Shown piece after piece: positions 29,212-39,740 of a stretch of DNA of 64,000 nt. How positions within the stretch are numbered: position 1 is the first letter of the stretch; each line of letters opens with the position of its first letter. Position numbers and translations under genes: made by a program. The stretch comes from Solihabitans fulvus. Lineage in GTDB: Bacteria; Actinomycetota; Actinomycetes; Mycobacteriales; Pseudonocardiaceae. Location of the stretch: assembly GCF_008386585.1 (NCBI RefSeq), contig NZ_VUOB01000018.1, forward strand, positions 1 to 64,000, written 5' to 3'. The notes below the pieces were generated by a model, which saw only the letters and a list, made by a program, of their open reading frames with translations, did not search any database and was not told where the DNA came from.

Positions 29212-29823
29212 CTACAACCGGGCCAGCCAGGGGTGTTGCGGGTCCAGGCTGCCGAGGCGGTCGGCCAGCCACTGCCTGGCGCGCGCGTCCAGCCACGGCA
29301 CGATCGCGGCGAGGTCGGCTTTGCCGCGCGGGGCGTCCGGTCTGCGGGCCTTGGACAGCAGCACGATCTCGGGACGCAGGTAGCGGATGCCCTTGCTGGT
29401 CCAGGTCGCCTCGGCCAGCGGCATGGTGACCGTCGGGTCGTGGCGGTACACCCACTGGTCCTGCCAGCGGCGGGTCAGCCCCATGTCCAGCTGCCACGGC
29501 GCGTCCGCGCGTTCGCGCACCCACAGCCGGTCGGCCCAGTCGGGCAGGTCGGCCGGGTCGGTCAGCGGGCGCAGCGCGCCGCCGCCCCCGGCCCACACCT
29601 GGTGCGTGCCGCCGAGGCAGGCCAGCACCTCGGCCAGGTCGTCGGCGAACACCCCGACGTCCATGTCGTGGTGTTCCCTCGGCACGGCGGTGAACCGCTC
29701 GACCGCCCAGCCGCCCGACACCCACCAGTCGACGTCGAGGTCGGCCAACAGCCCGGCGACCGCCTCGGGGTCGAGGCGTGCCCACGGCCCGTACCAGCTG
29801 TCGAAGTCCTCGTCGTCCACCAC
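29212..29823 (-). CDS. Nucleotidyltransferase-fold protein (aminoglycoside adenylyltransferase-like)
   Basis: A 203-aa protein with the core of small nucleotidyltransferases such as LinB/AadB: WWVSGGWAVERFTAV, then REHHDMDVGVFADD with the metal-binding acidic pair. A helical C-terminal part contains PEIVLLSKARRPDAPRGKAD. Such proteins may modify antibiotics, but many chromosomal copies have no known resistance role. The ATG is at 29821-29823. The gene lies 7 nt downstream of a minus-strand membrane gene following mca, so it may be an insertion at the end of that transcript. Confidence 0.8.
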   Translation of the reverse strand: MVDDEDFDSWYGPWARLDPEAVAGLLADLDVDWWVSGGWAVERFTAVPREHHDMDVGVFADDLAEVLACLGGTHQVWAGGGGALRPLTDPADLPDWADRLWVRERADAPWQLDMGLTRRWQDQWVYRHDPTVTMPLAEATWTSKGIRYLRPEIVLLSKARRPDAPRGKADLAAIVPWLDARARQWLADRLGSLDPQHPWLARL

Positions 29824-29830
29824 GTCGGGG

Positions 29831-30205
29831 CTACGCCTCCTTCTTCGGGCCGCCGTCCGGCTCGGGCGCGTCCGAGGTCGCGCTCGACGCGGCGACGGCC
29901 GACGCCTCGGCCGTCGCCTCGGCCGACGCCTCGGCGGCAGGCGCGTCGTCCTCCGGCGGGTCGAAGCTCGCCGGCACCCGCTTGAGGTGCTTGGTCATCG
30001 ACCGGATCAGGAAGATCACGGCGACGAAGAACACGATCAGCAGCAGCAGGCCGACCGGCGAGGACTTGCCGAAGTCCTCGCCCTGTCCGCCCTTGTCCTT
30101 GGGCTCCGGGTCCTTGACCGCCAGCACGACGGGCATCGTGTCGGCGACGGCCACCGGCGCCGGCAGGCCCGCGAGACCGGCGCCGCCGGGCCCGAACGCG
30201 ATCAC
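29831..30205 (-). CDS. Small single-pass membrane protein downstream of mca (Rv1083-like)
   Basis: A 124-aa protein with one strong membrane helix ([20 protein letters not shown], about residues 47-66), then a basic stretch (MTKHLKRVP) and a long acidic Ala/Ser/Asp/Glu tail ending in Lys/Glu. The GTG at 30203-30205 overlaps the mca stop codon, so it is translationally coupled to mca. It corresponds in place to Rv1083. No catalytic motif is visible. Confidence 0.85.
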   Translation of the reverse strand: MIAFGPGGAGLAGLPAPVAVADTMPVVLAVKDPEPKDKGGQGEDFGKSSPVGLLLLIVFFVAVIFLIRSMTKHLKRVPASFDPPEDDAPAAEASAEATAEASAVAASSATSDAPEPDGGPKKEA

Positions 30206-31083
30206 GCGGTCACCTTCTCCCGCAGCCCGGCGAACAGGTCGTCCTCGGGCAGCGTGCTGTCCACCAGCGACCTGGCCAGCTCGTACTCCTCGGTCGGCCA
30301 GAGCTCCCGCTGCATCTCCAGCGGCACCGCGAACCAGCGGCTGGTCGGGTCGATCTGGGTGGCGTGCGCCTTCAGCGCCTCGTCCCTGACCTCGAAGTAG
30401 TCCGCGCACTCGACCCTGGTCGTGACGCGCTCCATCACGTCGGGGCGGTCGGCGGGCCAGTTGGCCAGCCACTCCCCGTAGGGCGACTCGATGCCGGCGG
30501 CCTCGAGCGCCTCGTGGAACAGCGTCATCCGCTTCCGGGAGAACCCGTGCGAGTAGTACAGCTTCAGCGGCTGCCACGGCTCGCCGGCATCGGGGAACCG
30601 GTCCGGGTCGCCTGCCGCCTCGAACGCGGCGACGGACACCTCGTGGCAGCGGATGTGGTCGGGGTGCGGGTAGCCGCCGTTCTCGTCGTAGGTCGTGACG
30701 ACGTGCGGGCGGAACTCGCGGATCACCCGGACCAGGGCCTCGGTGGACTCCTCGAGCGGCACCACGGCGAAGCAGCCGTCCGGCAGCGGCGGCAGCGGGT
30801 CGCCCTCGGGCAGCCCGGAGTCGACGAAGCCGAGCCAGTGGTGCGACACACCCAGGATCTCGGCGGCCCTGGCCATCTCGCCCCGGCGGATCTCCGCCAT
30901 GTTCTCGAGCACCTCGGGGCGGTCCATGGCCGGGTTCAGAATGCTGCCGGCCTCCCCTCCGGTGCAGCTCACGACCATGACCTCGTGGCCTTCCGCCACG
31001 TAGCGGGCCATCGTGGCCGCGCCCTTGCTCGACTCGTCATCGGGGTGCGCGTGCACCGCCATCAGGCGCAGCTTCTCAACCAT
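30202..31083 (-). CDS. mca: Mycothiol S-conjugate amidase
   Basis: A zinc amidase of the LmbE/PIG-L family that cleaves mycothiol S-conjugates, releasing mercapturic acids for export during detoxification. The 293-aa protein has HAHPDDES (His11, His13, Asp15/16), TCGGEAGS-like [10 protein letters not shown], and the second zinc site in [19 protein letters not shown]. The C-terminal [22 protein letters not shown] is typical of Mca and absent from MshB. ATG 31081-31083 gives the canonical N-terminus. It shows the organism uses mycothiol. Confidence 0.97.
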   Translation of the reverse strand: MVEKLRLMAVHAHPDDESSKGAATMARYVAEGHEVMVVSCTGGEAGSILNPAMDRPEVLENMAEIRRGEMARAAEILGVSHHWLGFVDSGLPEGDPLPPLPDGCFAVVPLEESTEALVRVIREFRPHVVTTYDENGGYPHPDHIRCHEVSVAAFEAAGDPDRFPDAGEPWQPLKLYYSHGFSRKRMTLFHEALEAAGIESPYGEWLANWPADRPDVMERVTTRVECADYFEVRDEALKAHATQIDPTSRWFAVPLEMQRELWPTEEYELARSLVDSTLPEDDLFAGLREKVTA

Positions 31084-31243
31084 GACCGACGCGGTCCCTC
31101 TCTGATTCGCAATGTCCAGCCCCACCGGATGGGGCAACGCCGCCCCGGGGATACTCAACGTGGACCTACCACCCCATTGTTCCCGCCGGCCCCGCGACGC
31201 GGTCGGCCGGACCCCACCTCGCGCCGAAGGAGGCGGAACCGCC

Positions 31244-31666
31244 GTGACCCAGAGCGACGTGCTCGCCGACCGCTACGGCTCGCGCGCGAAGCGCTCCGGC
31301 GGCCGGTGGACGCGGTGGGTGTTGCTCGGCGTCGGCGTGGTCGTCGGCGCGGTGGTCGCCGTCGTGGCCTACCGCAACCTCGGGCCGCAGCCGATCGAGA
31401 CGACGGTGACGTCGTTCGACACCAGCGGCGGCGACTCGGTGGCGGTCACGTTCGTTGTCACCAGGGACCAACCGGAACGGCCCGCCGTGTGCATCGTGCG
31501 GGCCCGCACCGACGACGGTATCGAGGGCGGCCGGCGCGAGGTGTATATCCCGCCGGGCAACGGTTCCGTGCCGGCCAGCACGGTCGTGCACACCTCGGGC
31601 AGGCCCACGACAGGGGAAGTATTCGGGTGCTCTTACCAGGTACCCGCGTACCTGGGCAAAAACTAG
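31244..31666 (+). CDS. DUF4307 membrane protein (Rv1081c-like)
   Basis: A 140-aa protein: a short N-terminal cytoplasmic part ([20 protein letters not shown]), one membrane helix ([19 protein letters not shown], ~28-46) and an extracytoplasmic beta-rich domain of ~90 residues with two Cys ([12 protein letters not shown] and [12 protein letters not shown]). GTG 31244 has GAAGGAGG about 10 nt upstream. It is divergent from mca and syntenic with Rv1081c. Function unknown. Confidence 0.9.
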   Translation: MTQSDVLADRYGSRAKRSGGRWTRWVLLGVGVVVGAVVAVVAYRNLGPQPIETTVTSFDTSGGDSVAVTFVVTRDQPERPAVCIVRARTDDGIEGGRREVYIPPGNGSVPASTVVHTSGRPTTGEVFGCSYQVPAYLGKN

Positions 31667-31757
31667 CGGCCAAGCGGGTGATCTGCGGGTTTCAGGCGGC
31701 TCAGCAGGCGAAACGAAGGCCGCTGACCCCGGCCTGCGTGTTATTCTCACGGTGCAG

Positions 31758-31783
31758 CACGGCCCCTGGCGGGCCGTGTTTTT
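31758..31783 (+). terminator. Intrinsic terminator in front of greA
   Basis: cacggccc-ctggc-gggccgtg followed by ttttt. It stops transcription from DUF4307, or lies in a greA leader, since TATTCT (31742-31747) just upstream resembles a -10 element. Confidence 0.8.
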
Positions 31784-31860
31784 CCGTTCCGGGCCGTAAG
31801 TGGACCGGGAGCTGCCAGTCCACAGCCGTGGGCCTGGAGTAAGACGAGGAGTTGGTGACC

Positions 31861-32352
31861 GTGAGCGAGAACCAGGTGACCTGGCTGACACAGGAAGCCT
31901 ACGACCGGCTCAAGCACGAGCTGGACGAGCTGATCGAAAATCGCCCGGTCATTGCTGCGGAGATCAACGCGCGTCGCGAGGAAGGCGACCTTCGGGAGAA
32001 CGGCGGTTACCACGCCGCCCGCGAGGAGCAGGGCAAGCAGGAGGCGCGGATTCGCCAGCTCCAGGAGCTGCTGCGGGCCGCGAAGGTCGGCGAGGCGCCG
32101 ACCACCAACGGCATCGCCGCGCCGGGCATGGTGCTGACCGTGCGTTACGAGGGCGACGACGAGACCGAGGAGTTCCTGCTGGCCACCCGCGAGGAGGGCG
32201 CGCACGGGGCGATGGAGGTCTACTCGCCCAACTCGCCGCTGGGCAAGGCGCTGCTCGGCGCCAAGGACGGCGACACCCGCGAGTACGAGCTGCCCAACGG
32301 CAACTCCCAGAAGGTCACCCTGATCAAGGCCGTCCCCTACAAGGCCGCCTGA
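31861..32352 (+). CDS. greA: Transcription elongation factor GreA
   Basis: A 163-aa GreA. The N-terminal coiled coil (~1-75) carries [20 protein letters not shown], whose acidic tip (D/E) enters the RNA polymerase channel and triggers transcript cleavage. The C-terminal FKBP-like domain has [19 protein letters not shown]. Of three possible starts (TTG 31852, GTG 31855, GTG 31861), the last fits GAGGAG spacing and the family N-terminus ([20 protein letters not shown]). A terminator-like hairpin precedes the gene. Confidence 0.97.
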   Translation: MSENQVTWLTQEAYDRLKHELDELIENRPVIAAEINARREEGDLRENGGYHAAREEQGKQEARIRQLQELLRAAKVGEAPTTNGIAAPGMVLTVRYEGDDETEEFLLATREEGAHGAMEVYSPNSPLGKALLGAKDGDTREYELPNGNSQKVTLIKAVPYKAA

Positions 32353-32377
32353 GCCTTCTGGTCGGCGGCGCATCGCC

Positions 32378-32439
32378 GCGCACGACCCCGGCCCCCGCCG
32401 ACGATCGGGCTTCCGACCGCCGCCGGGGGCCGTCGTGCG
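32378..32439 (+). terminator. Imperfect terminator hairpin after greA
   Basis: cgcacgac...ggcccccg pairs with cgggggccgtcgtgcg across a structured loop, leaving a small bulge. It starts 26 nt after the greA stop. Confidence 0.65.
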
Positions 32440-32571
32440 TCGTGGCCGGGCCGGATCGGCCCGAACACCGGTGCGACGCCGGGCACTAGGGCAACCTGGG
32501 CGCTGGACAGCCGTCCTTCTGCACGTAGGCGTCGAAACCACGTGGGCGTCGAAACACTGGGGGTCTGGGAC

Positions 32572-33156
32572 ATGAGGGCAATCGGGCGAATACTGCTCGT
32601 GGCGGCGGGCGCGGCCGCCGTGCTGGCCAGCGCGGGCTGCGGGGCGCGCAACACGGCCGACGTGGCGATCGCCGCGAACGCGTCGGGTTCGTCGGGTTCC
32701 GCGAGCGCGTCGAGCGCACCGAGTTCGTCGAGCCAGGCGGCGCCGAGTGCGGCCGCCGCGCCGGCGACGGTCGCGCCGGTCGGCACGCCGACGAAGCCGC
32801 CCGCCGTGCGCCCTGCCGACGTGCCGGTGGCCTGGATGATCTCGATGAACAGCGGCGTCGTGCAGTGGCGGGACGCCCGCATGGTGCACACGCCGACCGA
32901 CGACAGCGCCGCCGAGCCGGTGCCCGGCGGCCAGCAGCACTCCGCGCGGTTGGCCCCGGACGCGACGTTCTTCGCCCCGCTCTCCTGCGGCGGCCAAGAG
33001 AACGGCCTCAAGCTTGGCCCCGACGGGCTCGGCGCCATCCCGTGCAGCCGCGAGGGCTTTGCGGCCTACGTCATGCGGAACGCCCTGTCCGCGCCCAAGA
33101 TCTTCTTCGGGCCGGACGGGACCATCGTCAAGATGGCCGCCCGCTACCACCCGTAA
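32572..33156 (+). CDS. Secreted lipoprotein, Ser/Ala-rich
   Basis: A 194-aa predicted lipoprotein: signal peptide with a lipobox (VLASAGC, Cys near residue 23), a low-complexity Ser/Ala/Pro linker (~35-75) and a compact C-terminal domain with WMISMNSGVVQWRDARMVH, two Cys (LSCGGQENG and IPCSREGF) that may form a disulfide, and a basic end. ATG 32572. Just upstream, ggcgtcgaaac occurs twice about 16 bp apart. No family is recognised. Confidence 0.8.
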   Translation: MRAIGRILLVAAGAAAVLASAGCGARNTADVAIAANASGSSGSASASSAPSSSSQAAPSAAAAPATVAPVGTPTKPPAVRPADVPVAWMISMNSGVVQWRDARMVHTPTDDSAAEPVPGGQQHSARLAPDATFFAPLSCGGQENGLKLGPDGLGAIPCSREGFAAYVMRNALSAPKIFFGPDGTIVKMAARYHP

Positions 33157-33299
33157 GCAGTGCCTTCGAGGGGTGGGACTCGGCGTGCGCGTGCGGGTAC
33201 CCTCGGCGTAGTGATCGAAGCGACAACAGGACGTGACGCCGTGCTGGCCCCCTGTGACGCCGATCCCCAAGAACGCGCGAAGAACTCTGCGGAGGTGGC

Positions 33300-33533
33300 A
33301 TGGCACTCGTCGGGCGCGTCGCCGCGGTGCTCCCGCTGATCGGGGCGCTGACCACGGCGGCGGCACTGACCGGCGCCGCCGTCTTCACCGTCGCCCAGGC
33401 CGGCTGTAGCGACCCAGGCCACTACGTGAAGCGCGACGGCGTCGTCGAGCTGGTCGGGGGCTGCCTCGACCACCGCGACCTGCCGCCGGCGCCACGCAAG
33501 GTCGAGCAGGCCGGGGGCGTCCTCGGCCCGTGA
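33300..33533 (+). CDS. Small secreted protein with two cysteines
   Basis: A 77-aa protein with a signal-like hydrophobic N-terminus (LPLIGALTTAAALTGAAVFT) and a short mature part containing AGCSDPGHYV and GGCLDHRDLPP, so one disulfide is possible. ATG 33300 follows a good GGAGG. It has normal codon use and ends 29 nt before the convergent metB. Not recognised. Confidence 0.65.
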   Translation: MALVGRVAAVLPLIGALTTAAALTGAAVFTVAQAGCSDPGHYVKRDGVVELVGGCLDHRDLPPAPRKVEQAGGVLGP

Positions 33534-33562
33534 CGGCCGCGAACACCCCCGGCTGAACGCTC

Positions 33563-34723
33563 CTAGACCGTGTCGAGCGCGGCCGTGAGGTCCGCGATCA
33601 GGTCGTCGGCGGACTCGATGCCGACCGAGATGCGGACCAGGTCGGCCGGCACCTCGAGCAGCGAGCCAGCGGTGCTGGCGTGCGTCATCCTGCCGGGGTG
33701 CTCGATCAGCGACTCGACGCCGCCGAGCGACTCGGCGAGCGTGAACAGCTTGGTGCGGGCGCACACCCGCAGCGCCGCCTCCTCGCCGCCCTCGACCAGG
33801 AACGACAGCATGCCGCCGAAGCGGCGCATCTGCTTGGCCGCCACCTCGTGGCCGGGGTGCTCCGGCAGGCCGGGGTAGTAGATCTTGGTGACCTTCGGGT
33901 GGCGCTGCAACGCCTCCGCGATCCGCTCGGAGTTGTCCGAGTGGCGGTCCATCCTGACGCCGAGCGTCTTGATGCCGCGCAGCGTCAGCCACGCGTCGAA
34001 CGGGCCTGGCACGCCGCCGGCGCCGTTCTGGAGGAACGCGAACTGCTCGGCCAACTCGTCGTCGCTGGTGATGACGGCGCCACCGACCACATCGGAGTGA
34101 CCGCCGATGTACTTGGTGGTGGAGTGCGTCACCACGTCGGCGCCGAGCTCGAGCGGGGTCTGGAGGTAGGGCGTCGCGAAGGTGTTGTCCACCACCAGGC
34201 GAGCGCCCGCCGAGTGGGCGACCTGCGCGAGCAGCGCGATGTCGGCGATGTTGAGCAGCGGGTTGGTCGGCGTCTCGACCCAGATCACCTTGGTGTTGGG
34301 CCGGATCGCGGCGCGCACGGCGTCCACATCGGTCAGCGGAACGGGGGTGTGCTCGATGCCCCAGTGCCGCAACACCTTGTCGATGAGCCGGAACGTGCCG
34401 CCGTAGGCGTCGTTCGCCATCACGATGTGGTCACCTGGCCGGCAGACCGACCGCAGCACGACGTCGGTCGCGGCCATGCCGGACGCGAACGCGAGGCCAT
34501 GCCTGCCGCCCTCGAGGGAGGCGAGGCACTCCTCCAGCGCGGTCCTGGTCGGGTTACCCGTCCTGGAGTACTCGTAGCCCCCGCGCAGGCCGCCGACGCC
34601 GTCCTGCGCGTAGGTGGAGGTGGCGTGGATGGGCACGATCACCGACCCGGTGACGGGGTCAGGGTCCTGGCCCGCGTGGATTGCCCTGGTCTCGAAGCCG
34701 AACGAGGCGGCGCTGTCGGTCAT
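33563..34723 (-). CDS. metB: Cystathionine gamma-synthase (Cys/Met PLP enzyme)
   Basis: A 386-aa PLP enzyme of the Cys/Met metabolism family. It has GYEYSRTGNPTRTALEE, FASGMAATDVVLRSV, WVETPTNPLLNIADI and the PLP lysine Lys204 in THSTTKYIGGHSDVVGG. Family members either build cystathionine from an acylated homoserine or cleave it. Synteny with Rv1079 and the nearby cbs supports a role in transsulfuration; sequence alone does not rule out gamma-lyase activity. ATG 34723. No SAM riboswitch or T-box-like structure is visible upstream. Confidence 0.93.
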   Translation of the reverse strand: MTDSAASFGFETRAIHAGQDPDPVTGSVIVPIHATSTYAQDGVGGLRGGYEYSRTGNPTRTALEECLASLEGGRHGLAFASGMAATDVVLRSVCRPGDHIVMANDAYGGTFRLIDKVLRHWGIEHTPVPLTDVDAVRAAIRPNTKVIWVETPTNPLLNIADIALLAQVAHSAGARLVVDNTFATPYLQTPLELGADVVTHSTTKYIGGHSDVVGGAVITSDDELAEQFAFLQNGAGGVPGPFDAWLTLRGIKTLGVRMDRHSDNSERIAEALQRHPKVTKIYYPGLPEHPGHEVAAKQMRRFGGMLSFLVEGGEEAALRVCARTKLFTLAESLGGVESLIEHPGRMTHASTAGSLLEVPADLVRISVGIESADDLIADLTAALDTV

Positions 34724-34832
34724 GGTTCAGAGCCTACGACCGCAGTGGACAGTTGCCCACCTGCGAAAGTCCGATGGGGCTTGGCGTGCGCGTGCCCCGA
34801 CGGCGGATCCGTTCGTCGCGTTCGGACCACAC

Positions 34833-35633
34833 TCACCACTGCTGCGGGGGATTGCCCTGCTGCGGCGGATACCCGGGCTGCTGCGGCGCGTAGCCGCCCG
34901 ACGGGGGCGGGTAGCCCGGTTGGGCGGGATAGCCGGGCTGAGCCGGGTACTCGGGCTGGGCCGCGTAGCCGGGCTGGGCCGGATAGGCCTGCTGCGGCGG
35001 GTACTCGGGCTGCGGCGGCGGGTACTCGGCCTGCTGGGGCGCGTAGCCGCCGAGCGACGGGTAGCCGTACGGCTGTTGGTCGTAGGGCGGCTGCTGGCCG
35101 CCGGCAGGCTGCTGCGGGCGGGCGTTCCCGAGCTGGCGGCGGGTCGCCGGCAGCACCGCGAGGACGAGCACGGCGATGGTGAGCAGCAGATCAAGGACCT
35201 CGAAGAACCCGGACAAGGGGTTGTACTCGAAGATCGCCCCGAACTGGAGGACCTCGCCACCGGTCCGGACGATCGCGTAGCCGAAGTTGGCCAGCGACAG
35301 GCCCGTGGCGACCACCAGCAGGGTCGCGCCGATCGACTTGCGGCCGAACGCCATGATCGCGCCGGCCCCGATCAGCAGCAGGATCACGATCTCGAGCCCG
35401 AACAGGAAGTAGTCGAGCGTGCCTGCGGACTCGCCGTCGACGTTCCAGCCGAAGATCCCGAGGTGGAAGACCGTGTCCGCAGTGACCACGGCGAAGTAGG
35501 TCTCGACCAGGAACAGCACGGTGGCCAGGACCGCGACGGTGATGGCGAGGCCACCGGACGGTCTGCGCACCGGCTCCGGATAGCCGACAGCCCCCGGCCA
35601 ACCGGCCGGGGGCTGCTGCGGTGGGTATGTCAT
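34833..35633 (-). CDS. Membrane protein with Pro/Gln/Tyr-rich C-terminal tail
   Basis: A 266-aa protein: a short PPQQPPAGWP leader, four membrane helices (~30-165; GLAITVAVLATVLFLVETYF, FGLEIVILLLIGAGAIMAF, the LLVVATGLSLANFGYAIV segment, LLLTIAVLVLAVLP) and a ~90-residue tail of imperfect PGY, PAQ and PPQQ repeats. The next minus-strand gene has the same four-helix plus low-complexity design, so the two are probably ancient paralogues. Related to proline-rich antigen-type proteins near mycobacterial cbs/metB. Function unknown. Confidence 0.82.
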   Translation of the reverse strand: MTYPPQQPPAGWPGAVGYPEPVRRPSGGLAITVAVLATVLFLVETYFAVVTADTVFHLGIFGWNVDGESAGTLDYFLFGLEIVILLLIGAGAIMAFGRKSIGATLLVVATGLSLANFGYAIVRTGGEVLQFGAIFEYNPLSGFFEVLDLLLTIAVLVLAVLPATRRQLGNARPQQPAGGQQPPYDQQPYGYPSLGGYAPQQAEYPPPQPEYPPQQAYPAQPGYAAQPEYPAQPGYPAQPGYPPPSGGYAPQQPGYPPQQGNPPQQW

Positions 35634-35698
35634 GACCTGCATTGTGCTGCCAGCTACGTCAACTCGGCGTGCTGTCTCGCAGGTCCGTACTCAGGTCG

Positions 35699-36934
35699 TC
35701 ACCACTGCTGCGGCGGCTGCTGCCCGTAGCCACCCTGCTGCGGCTGCTGCTGCGGCTGCTGCGGGTACCCGCCGGGCTGCTGCCCGTAGCCGGGCTGCTG
35801 GCCGTAGGGCTGCTGGGGCTGACCGTAGGGCTGCTGCGGCTGGCCGAAGCCGCCCTGCGGCGCGCCGTAGGCCGGGGCGGGCTGGCCGGTGGCCGAGCCG
35901 CCGGCCAGGTACTGGCGGGTCTGCGGCAGCATCGCGACGGCGGCGACCACCAGCGCGATGATGATGTAGAGGACCGAGCGGCCGCTGAAGCTGTACTGCG
36001 CGCCGACGAGAATCGCCATCAGCAGCAGCACGGCGGCGCCGCCTGCGGCGACGAACGAGCCGATCGACTTCTTGAGGAAGATCAGCACGCCACCGACGAG
36101 CAGGCCGATCGCGCCGACGAGCTCAAGGATCAGGTAGAAGATCAACGCCCCACCCAGCGTCGGCGTCGGGACCTTGACGCCGTACTTCGCCGCGCTTTCC
36201 TGCACGCTCTTGAGGGTGTCGGCCGCGCTCGCGTAGTCCGACCAGTCCACCGCGACCAGGATGCCGACGAGCACGCCGAAGAAGGCGGCCAGGATGGCGG
36301 CCGTGAGCGCGAGGCCCTTGCCGCCTGCTGCGCCACCGCCCACCGAGAACGCGGGCGCGCCCTGTCCGTACGGGGCCGCCTGCTGCGGCGCCGCGCCCCA
36401 CGGCTGCTGCTGCGGGGCGGCCTGCTGCGCGCCGGGCCATCCGCCCGGCTGCTGGCCGTAGGCCTGCTGCTGGTCGAACTGGGGAGCCTGCGGCTGGCCG
36501 TAGGCCGGCTGCTGCCCGAACTGCGGCTGCTGGCCCGCGCCGGGGAAGCTCGGCTGCTGGGCCGGGAAGCCGCCGGACGGCGCGCCGAACTGGGGCTGCT
36601 GGCCGGGCGTCACGACCTGCGTCGCGTCGGGGTTGACCCCGGCGGCGGCGCGCTGGGCGGACGACACGACCTGGGTGGCGTCCGGGTTGACCGGCGCGAC
36701 CGGCTGCTGGCCCGCCGAGACGACCTGCGTCGCGTCCGGGTTTGCCACCGGGGGCAAGTGCTGGCCGGGCGACACGACCTGGGTGGCGTCGGGGTTGACC
36801 GGCGCGGGCGGCTGCTGGCCGTGCGACACCACCTGGGTGGCATCTGGCGGCGGCGCGGCCTGCGGCGCTCCGCCCTGTGCTTGCTCCTGCGGCGGGTTAC
36901 CGCTCGCGTCCTGCGGCGGCTGCGGAGCGCTCAT
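35699..36934 (-). CDS. Proline/glutamine-rich membrane protein with five DATQVV repeats
   Basis: A 411-aa protein in three parts. Residues ~1-200 are low complexity and include five copies of (N)PDATQVV(S/T), with Thr at 33, 51, 69, 86 and 104. Residues ~210-345 hold four membrane helices (LALTAAILAAFFGVLVGILV, LIFYLILELVGAIGLLVGGV, AAGGAAVLLLMAILVGA, VLYIIIALVVAAVAML). The rest is a PQQPYGQQ-type tail. Acidic-x-Thr-Gln-hydrophobic sequences resemble phosphorylation sites of actinobacterial Ser/Thr kinases and FHA-binding peptides, so the N-terminus may be a multi-site phospho-scaffold (inference). Located where mycobacteria have the pra gene. Confidence 0.88.
   Translation of the reverse strand: MSAPQPPQDASGNPPQEQAQGGAPQAAPPPDATQVVSHGQQPPAPVNPDATQVVSPGQHLPPVANPDATQVVSAGQQPVAPVNPDATQVVSSAQRAAAGVNPDATQVVTPGQQPQFGAPSGGFPAQQPSFPGAGQQPQFGQQPAYGQPQAPQFDQQQAYGQQPGGWPGAQQAAPQQQPWGAAPQQAAPYGQGAPAFSVGGGAAGGKGLALTAAILAAFFGVLVGILVAVDWSDYASAADTLKSVQESAAKYGVKVPTPTLGGALIFYLILELVGAIGLLVGGVLIFLKKSIGSFVAAGGAAVLLLMAILVGAQYSFSGRSVLYIIIALVVAAVAMLPQTRQYLAGGSATGQPAPAYGAPQGGFGQPQQPYGQPQQPYGQQPGYGQQPGGYPQQPQQQPQQGGYGQQPPQQW
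36607..36850 (-). repeat. Five coding repeats of DATQVV
   Basis: Within the gene at 35699, five ~53-bp coding units each encode PDATQVV followed by Ser/Thr and GQ-type spacers. Spacing is 17-18 residues. Synonymous differences between units suggest the peptide is under selection. Confidence 0.85.
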
Positions 36935-37062
36935 CAGGTTTCCGACCCCCTATGGGCATGGTGGTATACGTCTCGGCCAACGCTATCGCGGTAGCCCACT
37001 CGGAGCACCGCCGCACCCATAACAACCTGACGAACAACAGGTCAGCGCCCCGCGCCCGGCCC

Positions 37063-37098
37063 GGCTGGTCCTGTCCGGTGACACCGACAGGACCAGCC
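37063..37098 (-). terminator. Terminator hairpin downstream of cbs
   Basis: A perfect 13-bp stem (ggctggtcctgtc) with a 10-nt loop lies about 46 nt past the cbs stop on the minus strand. Between it and cbs, gaaggtttccgc occurs twice in tandem. Confidence 0.8.
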
Positions 37099-37143
37099 AA
37101 CCACGGGCTCGGCGAAGGTTTCCGCGAAGGTTTCCGCGACGGC

Positions 37144-38511
<1,368 letters not shown>

Positions 38512-38698
38512 CGGAGTCCTTCCCACGTAGCGAGACGATGGGCAGAGCGTAACCTCCGCCCGCGCGCCCTGACCCCGATCTTGGTCGGCCCGCTCCCGTA
38601 ACGGACTATCTACCCATCAGCGAATCAGTGCGACCGGGAATGACCTGTGTCCGAAAGCAGGTTGCACTGACCAACTGACGACTGGGGGAGGTTCGGCA

Positions 38699-39658
38699 GT
38701 GACGGGGTTTCGCGCGGTCCGGTCGGTGGTGCTCACCGCCGGGGCGCTTGGGGGTTTGTCCGGGGTCGCCTACGGGCTGTTCATGGAGCAGTCGAAGCGG
38801 GCCAGGCTGGTGATCGGAGTGCCGGAGGATCCGCCGCTGCACGCGGACGGGGTGTACCTGCCCGACGGCACCGGGCCGGTGCCGCTCGGCGAGCACGACG
38901 GGCCGACGCCGCTGCGGTTCGGCGTGTTCGGCGACTCGTCGGCGGCGGGTGTCGGGGTGGAGTCCGAGCGGGAGCTGCCCGGGGTGCTGTTGGCCGTCGG
39001 GTTGGCCGAGGAGGCCGAGCGGCCGGTGCTGCTGACGACGTACGCGATCAGCGGCGCGACCACACCCGACCTGGCGGGACAGGTGGACGGCGCGCTGGCC
39101 GAGCGGGCGGACGGGACGCCGCCGGTGCCGCCGGAGGTCGCGCTGGTGATCATCGGGGCGAACGACGTGACGGACACGATCCCGATCAGGTCGTCGGCGC
39201 GGATGCTGGCCACGGAGGTCGAGCGGCTGCGCGCGGCGGGTGTCGGCGTGGTCGTCGGCACGTGCCCCGACCTCGGCGCGATCCTGCCGATCCCGCAGCC
39301 GCTGCGATCGGTGGCCAGGACGTGGAGCCTGACGCTCGGTCGGACGCAGCGGCGGGCCGTCGACGAGGTCGGCGGGACACCGGTGCCGCTCGCGGACCTG
39401 TTGTCGCCGGAGTTCCTGGCCAGGCCGGGCGAGCTGTTCAGCCCGGACCGGTTCCACCCGAACGCGGCGGGTTACGAGGCCGCTGCCGCGGTGCTGTTGG
39501 CGCCGCTGTGCAGCGTGGCCGGGGTGTGGAGCGGCGGGCCGCTGCCTGCGCTGCCCCGCCGGTCGGCGACCGCGGAGGCCAACCGGCCGACGACGAAGGC
39601 GATCGCGTGGCTCAACCGGTTGAATCGGCGACAGGATTCGCCGCTCATCCCGTCGTGA
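38699..39658 (+). CDS. SGNH/GDSL-family hydrolase (Rv1075c-like)
   Basis: A 319-aa secreted or membrane-anchored esterase-type hydrolase. It has an N-terminal hydrophobic helix (SVVLTAGALGGLSGVAYGLF), block I FGDSSAAGVGV with the nucleophile Ser, block III GANDVTD with Asn, and block V DRFHPNAAGY with Asp/His. GTG 38699. It is divergent from cbs. Mycobacterial Rv1075c is an esterase of this type; the natural substrate is unknown. Confidence 0.9.
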   Translation: MTGFRAVRSVVLTAGALGGLSGVAYGLFMEQSKRARLVIGVPEDPPLHADGVYLPDGTGPVPLGEHDGPTPLRFGVFGDSSAAGVGVESERELPGVLLAVGLAEEAERPVLLTTYAISGATTPDLAGQVDGALAERADGTPPVPPEVALVIIGANDVTDTIPIRSSARMLATEVERLRAAGVGVVVGTCPDLGAILPIPQPLRSVARTWSLTLGRTQRRAVDEVGGTPVPLADLLSPEFLARPGELFSPDRFHPNAAGYEAAAAVLLAPLCSVAGVWSGGPLPALPRRSATAEANRPTTKAIAWLNRLNRRQDSPLIPS

Positions 39659-39740
39659 CGGTCGTCTCCCAGCCATCCTGGAGGGAGACACGGTTCACTA
39701 CGCTGCTGGCATCGTTGCGGTGAAACAAAGGAGTTCCGTA

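Noticed and set aside
34724..34832. SAM riboswitch or T-box upstream of metB
   Set aside because: The gap is only ~109 bp and shows no such conserved structure or terminator.
34833..36934. CRISPR or tandem DNA array from repeated ctgctgcgg-like sequence
   Set aside because: The repeats are coding for Pro/Gln/Tyr-rich tails, vary in length and have no spacers.
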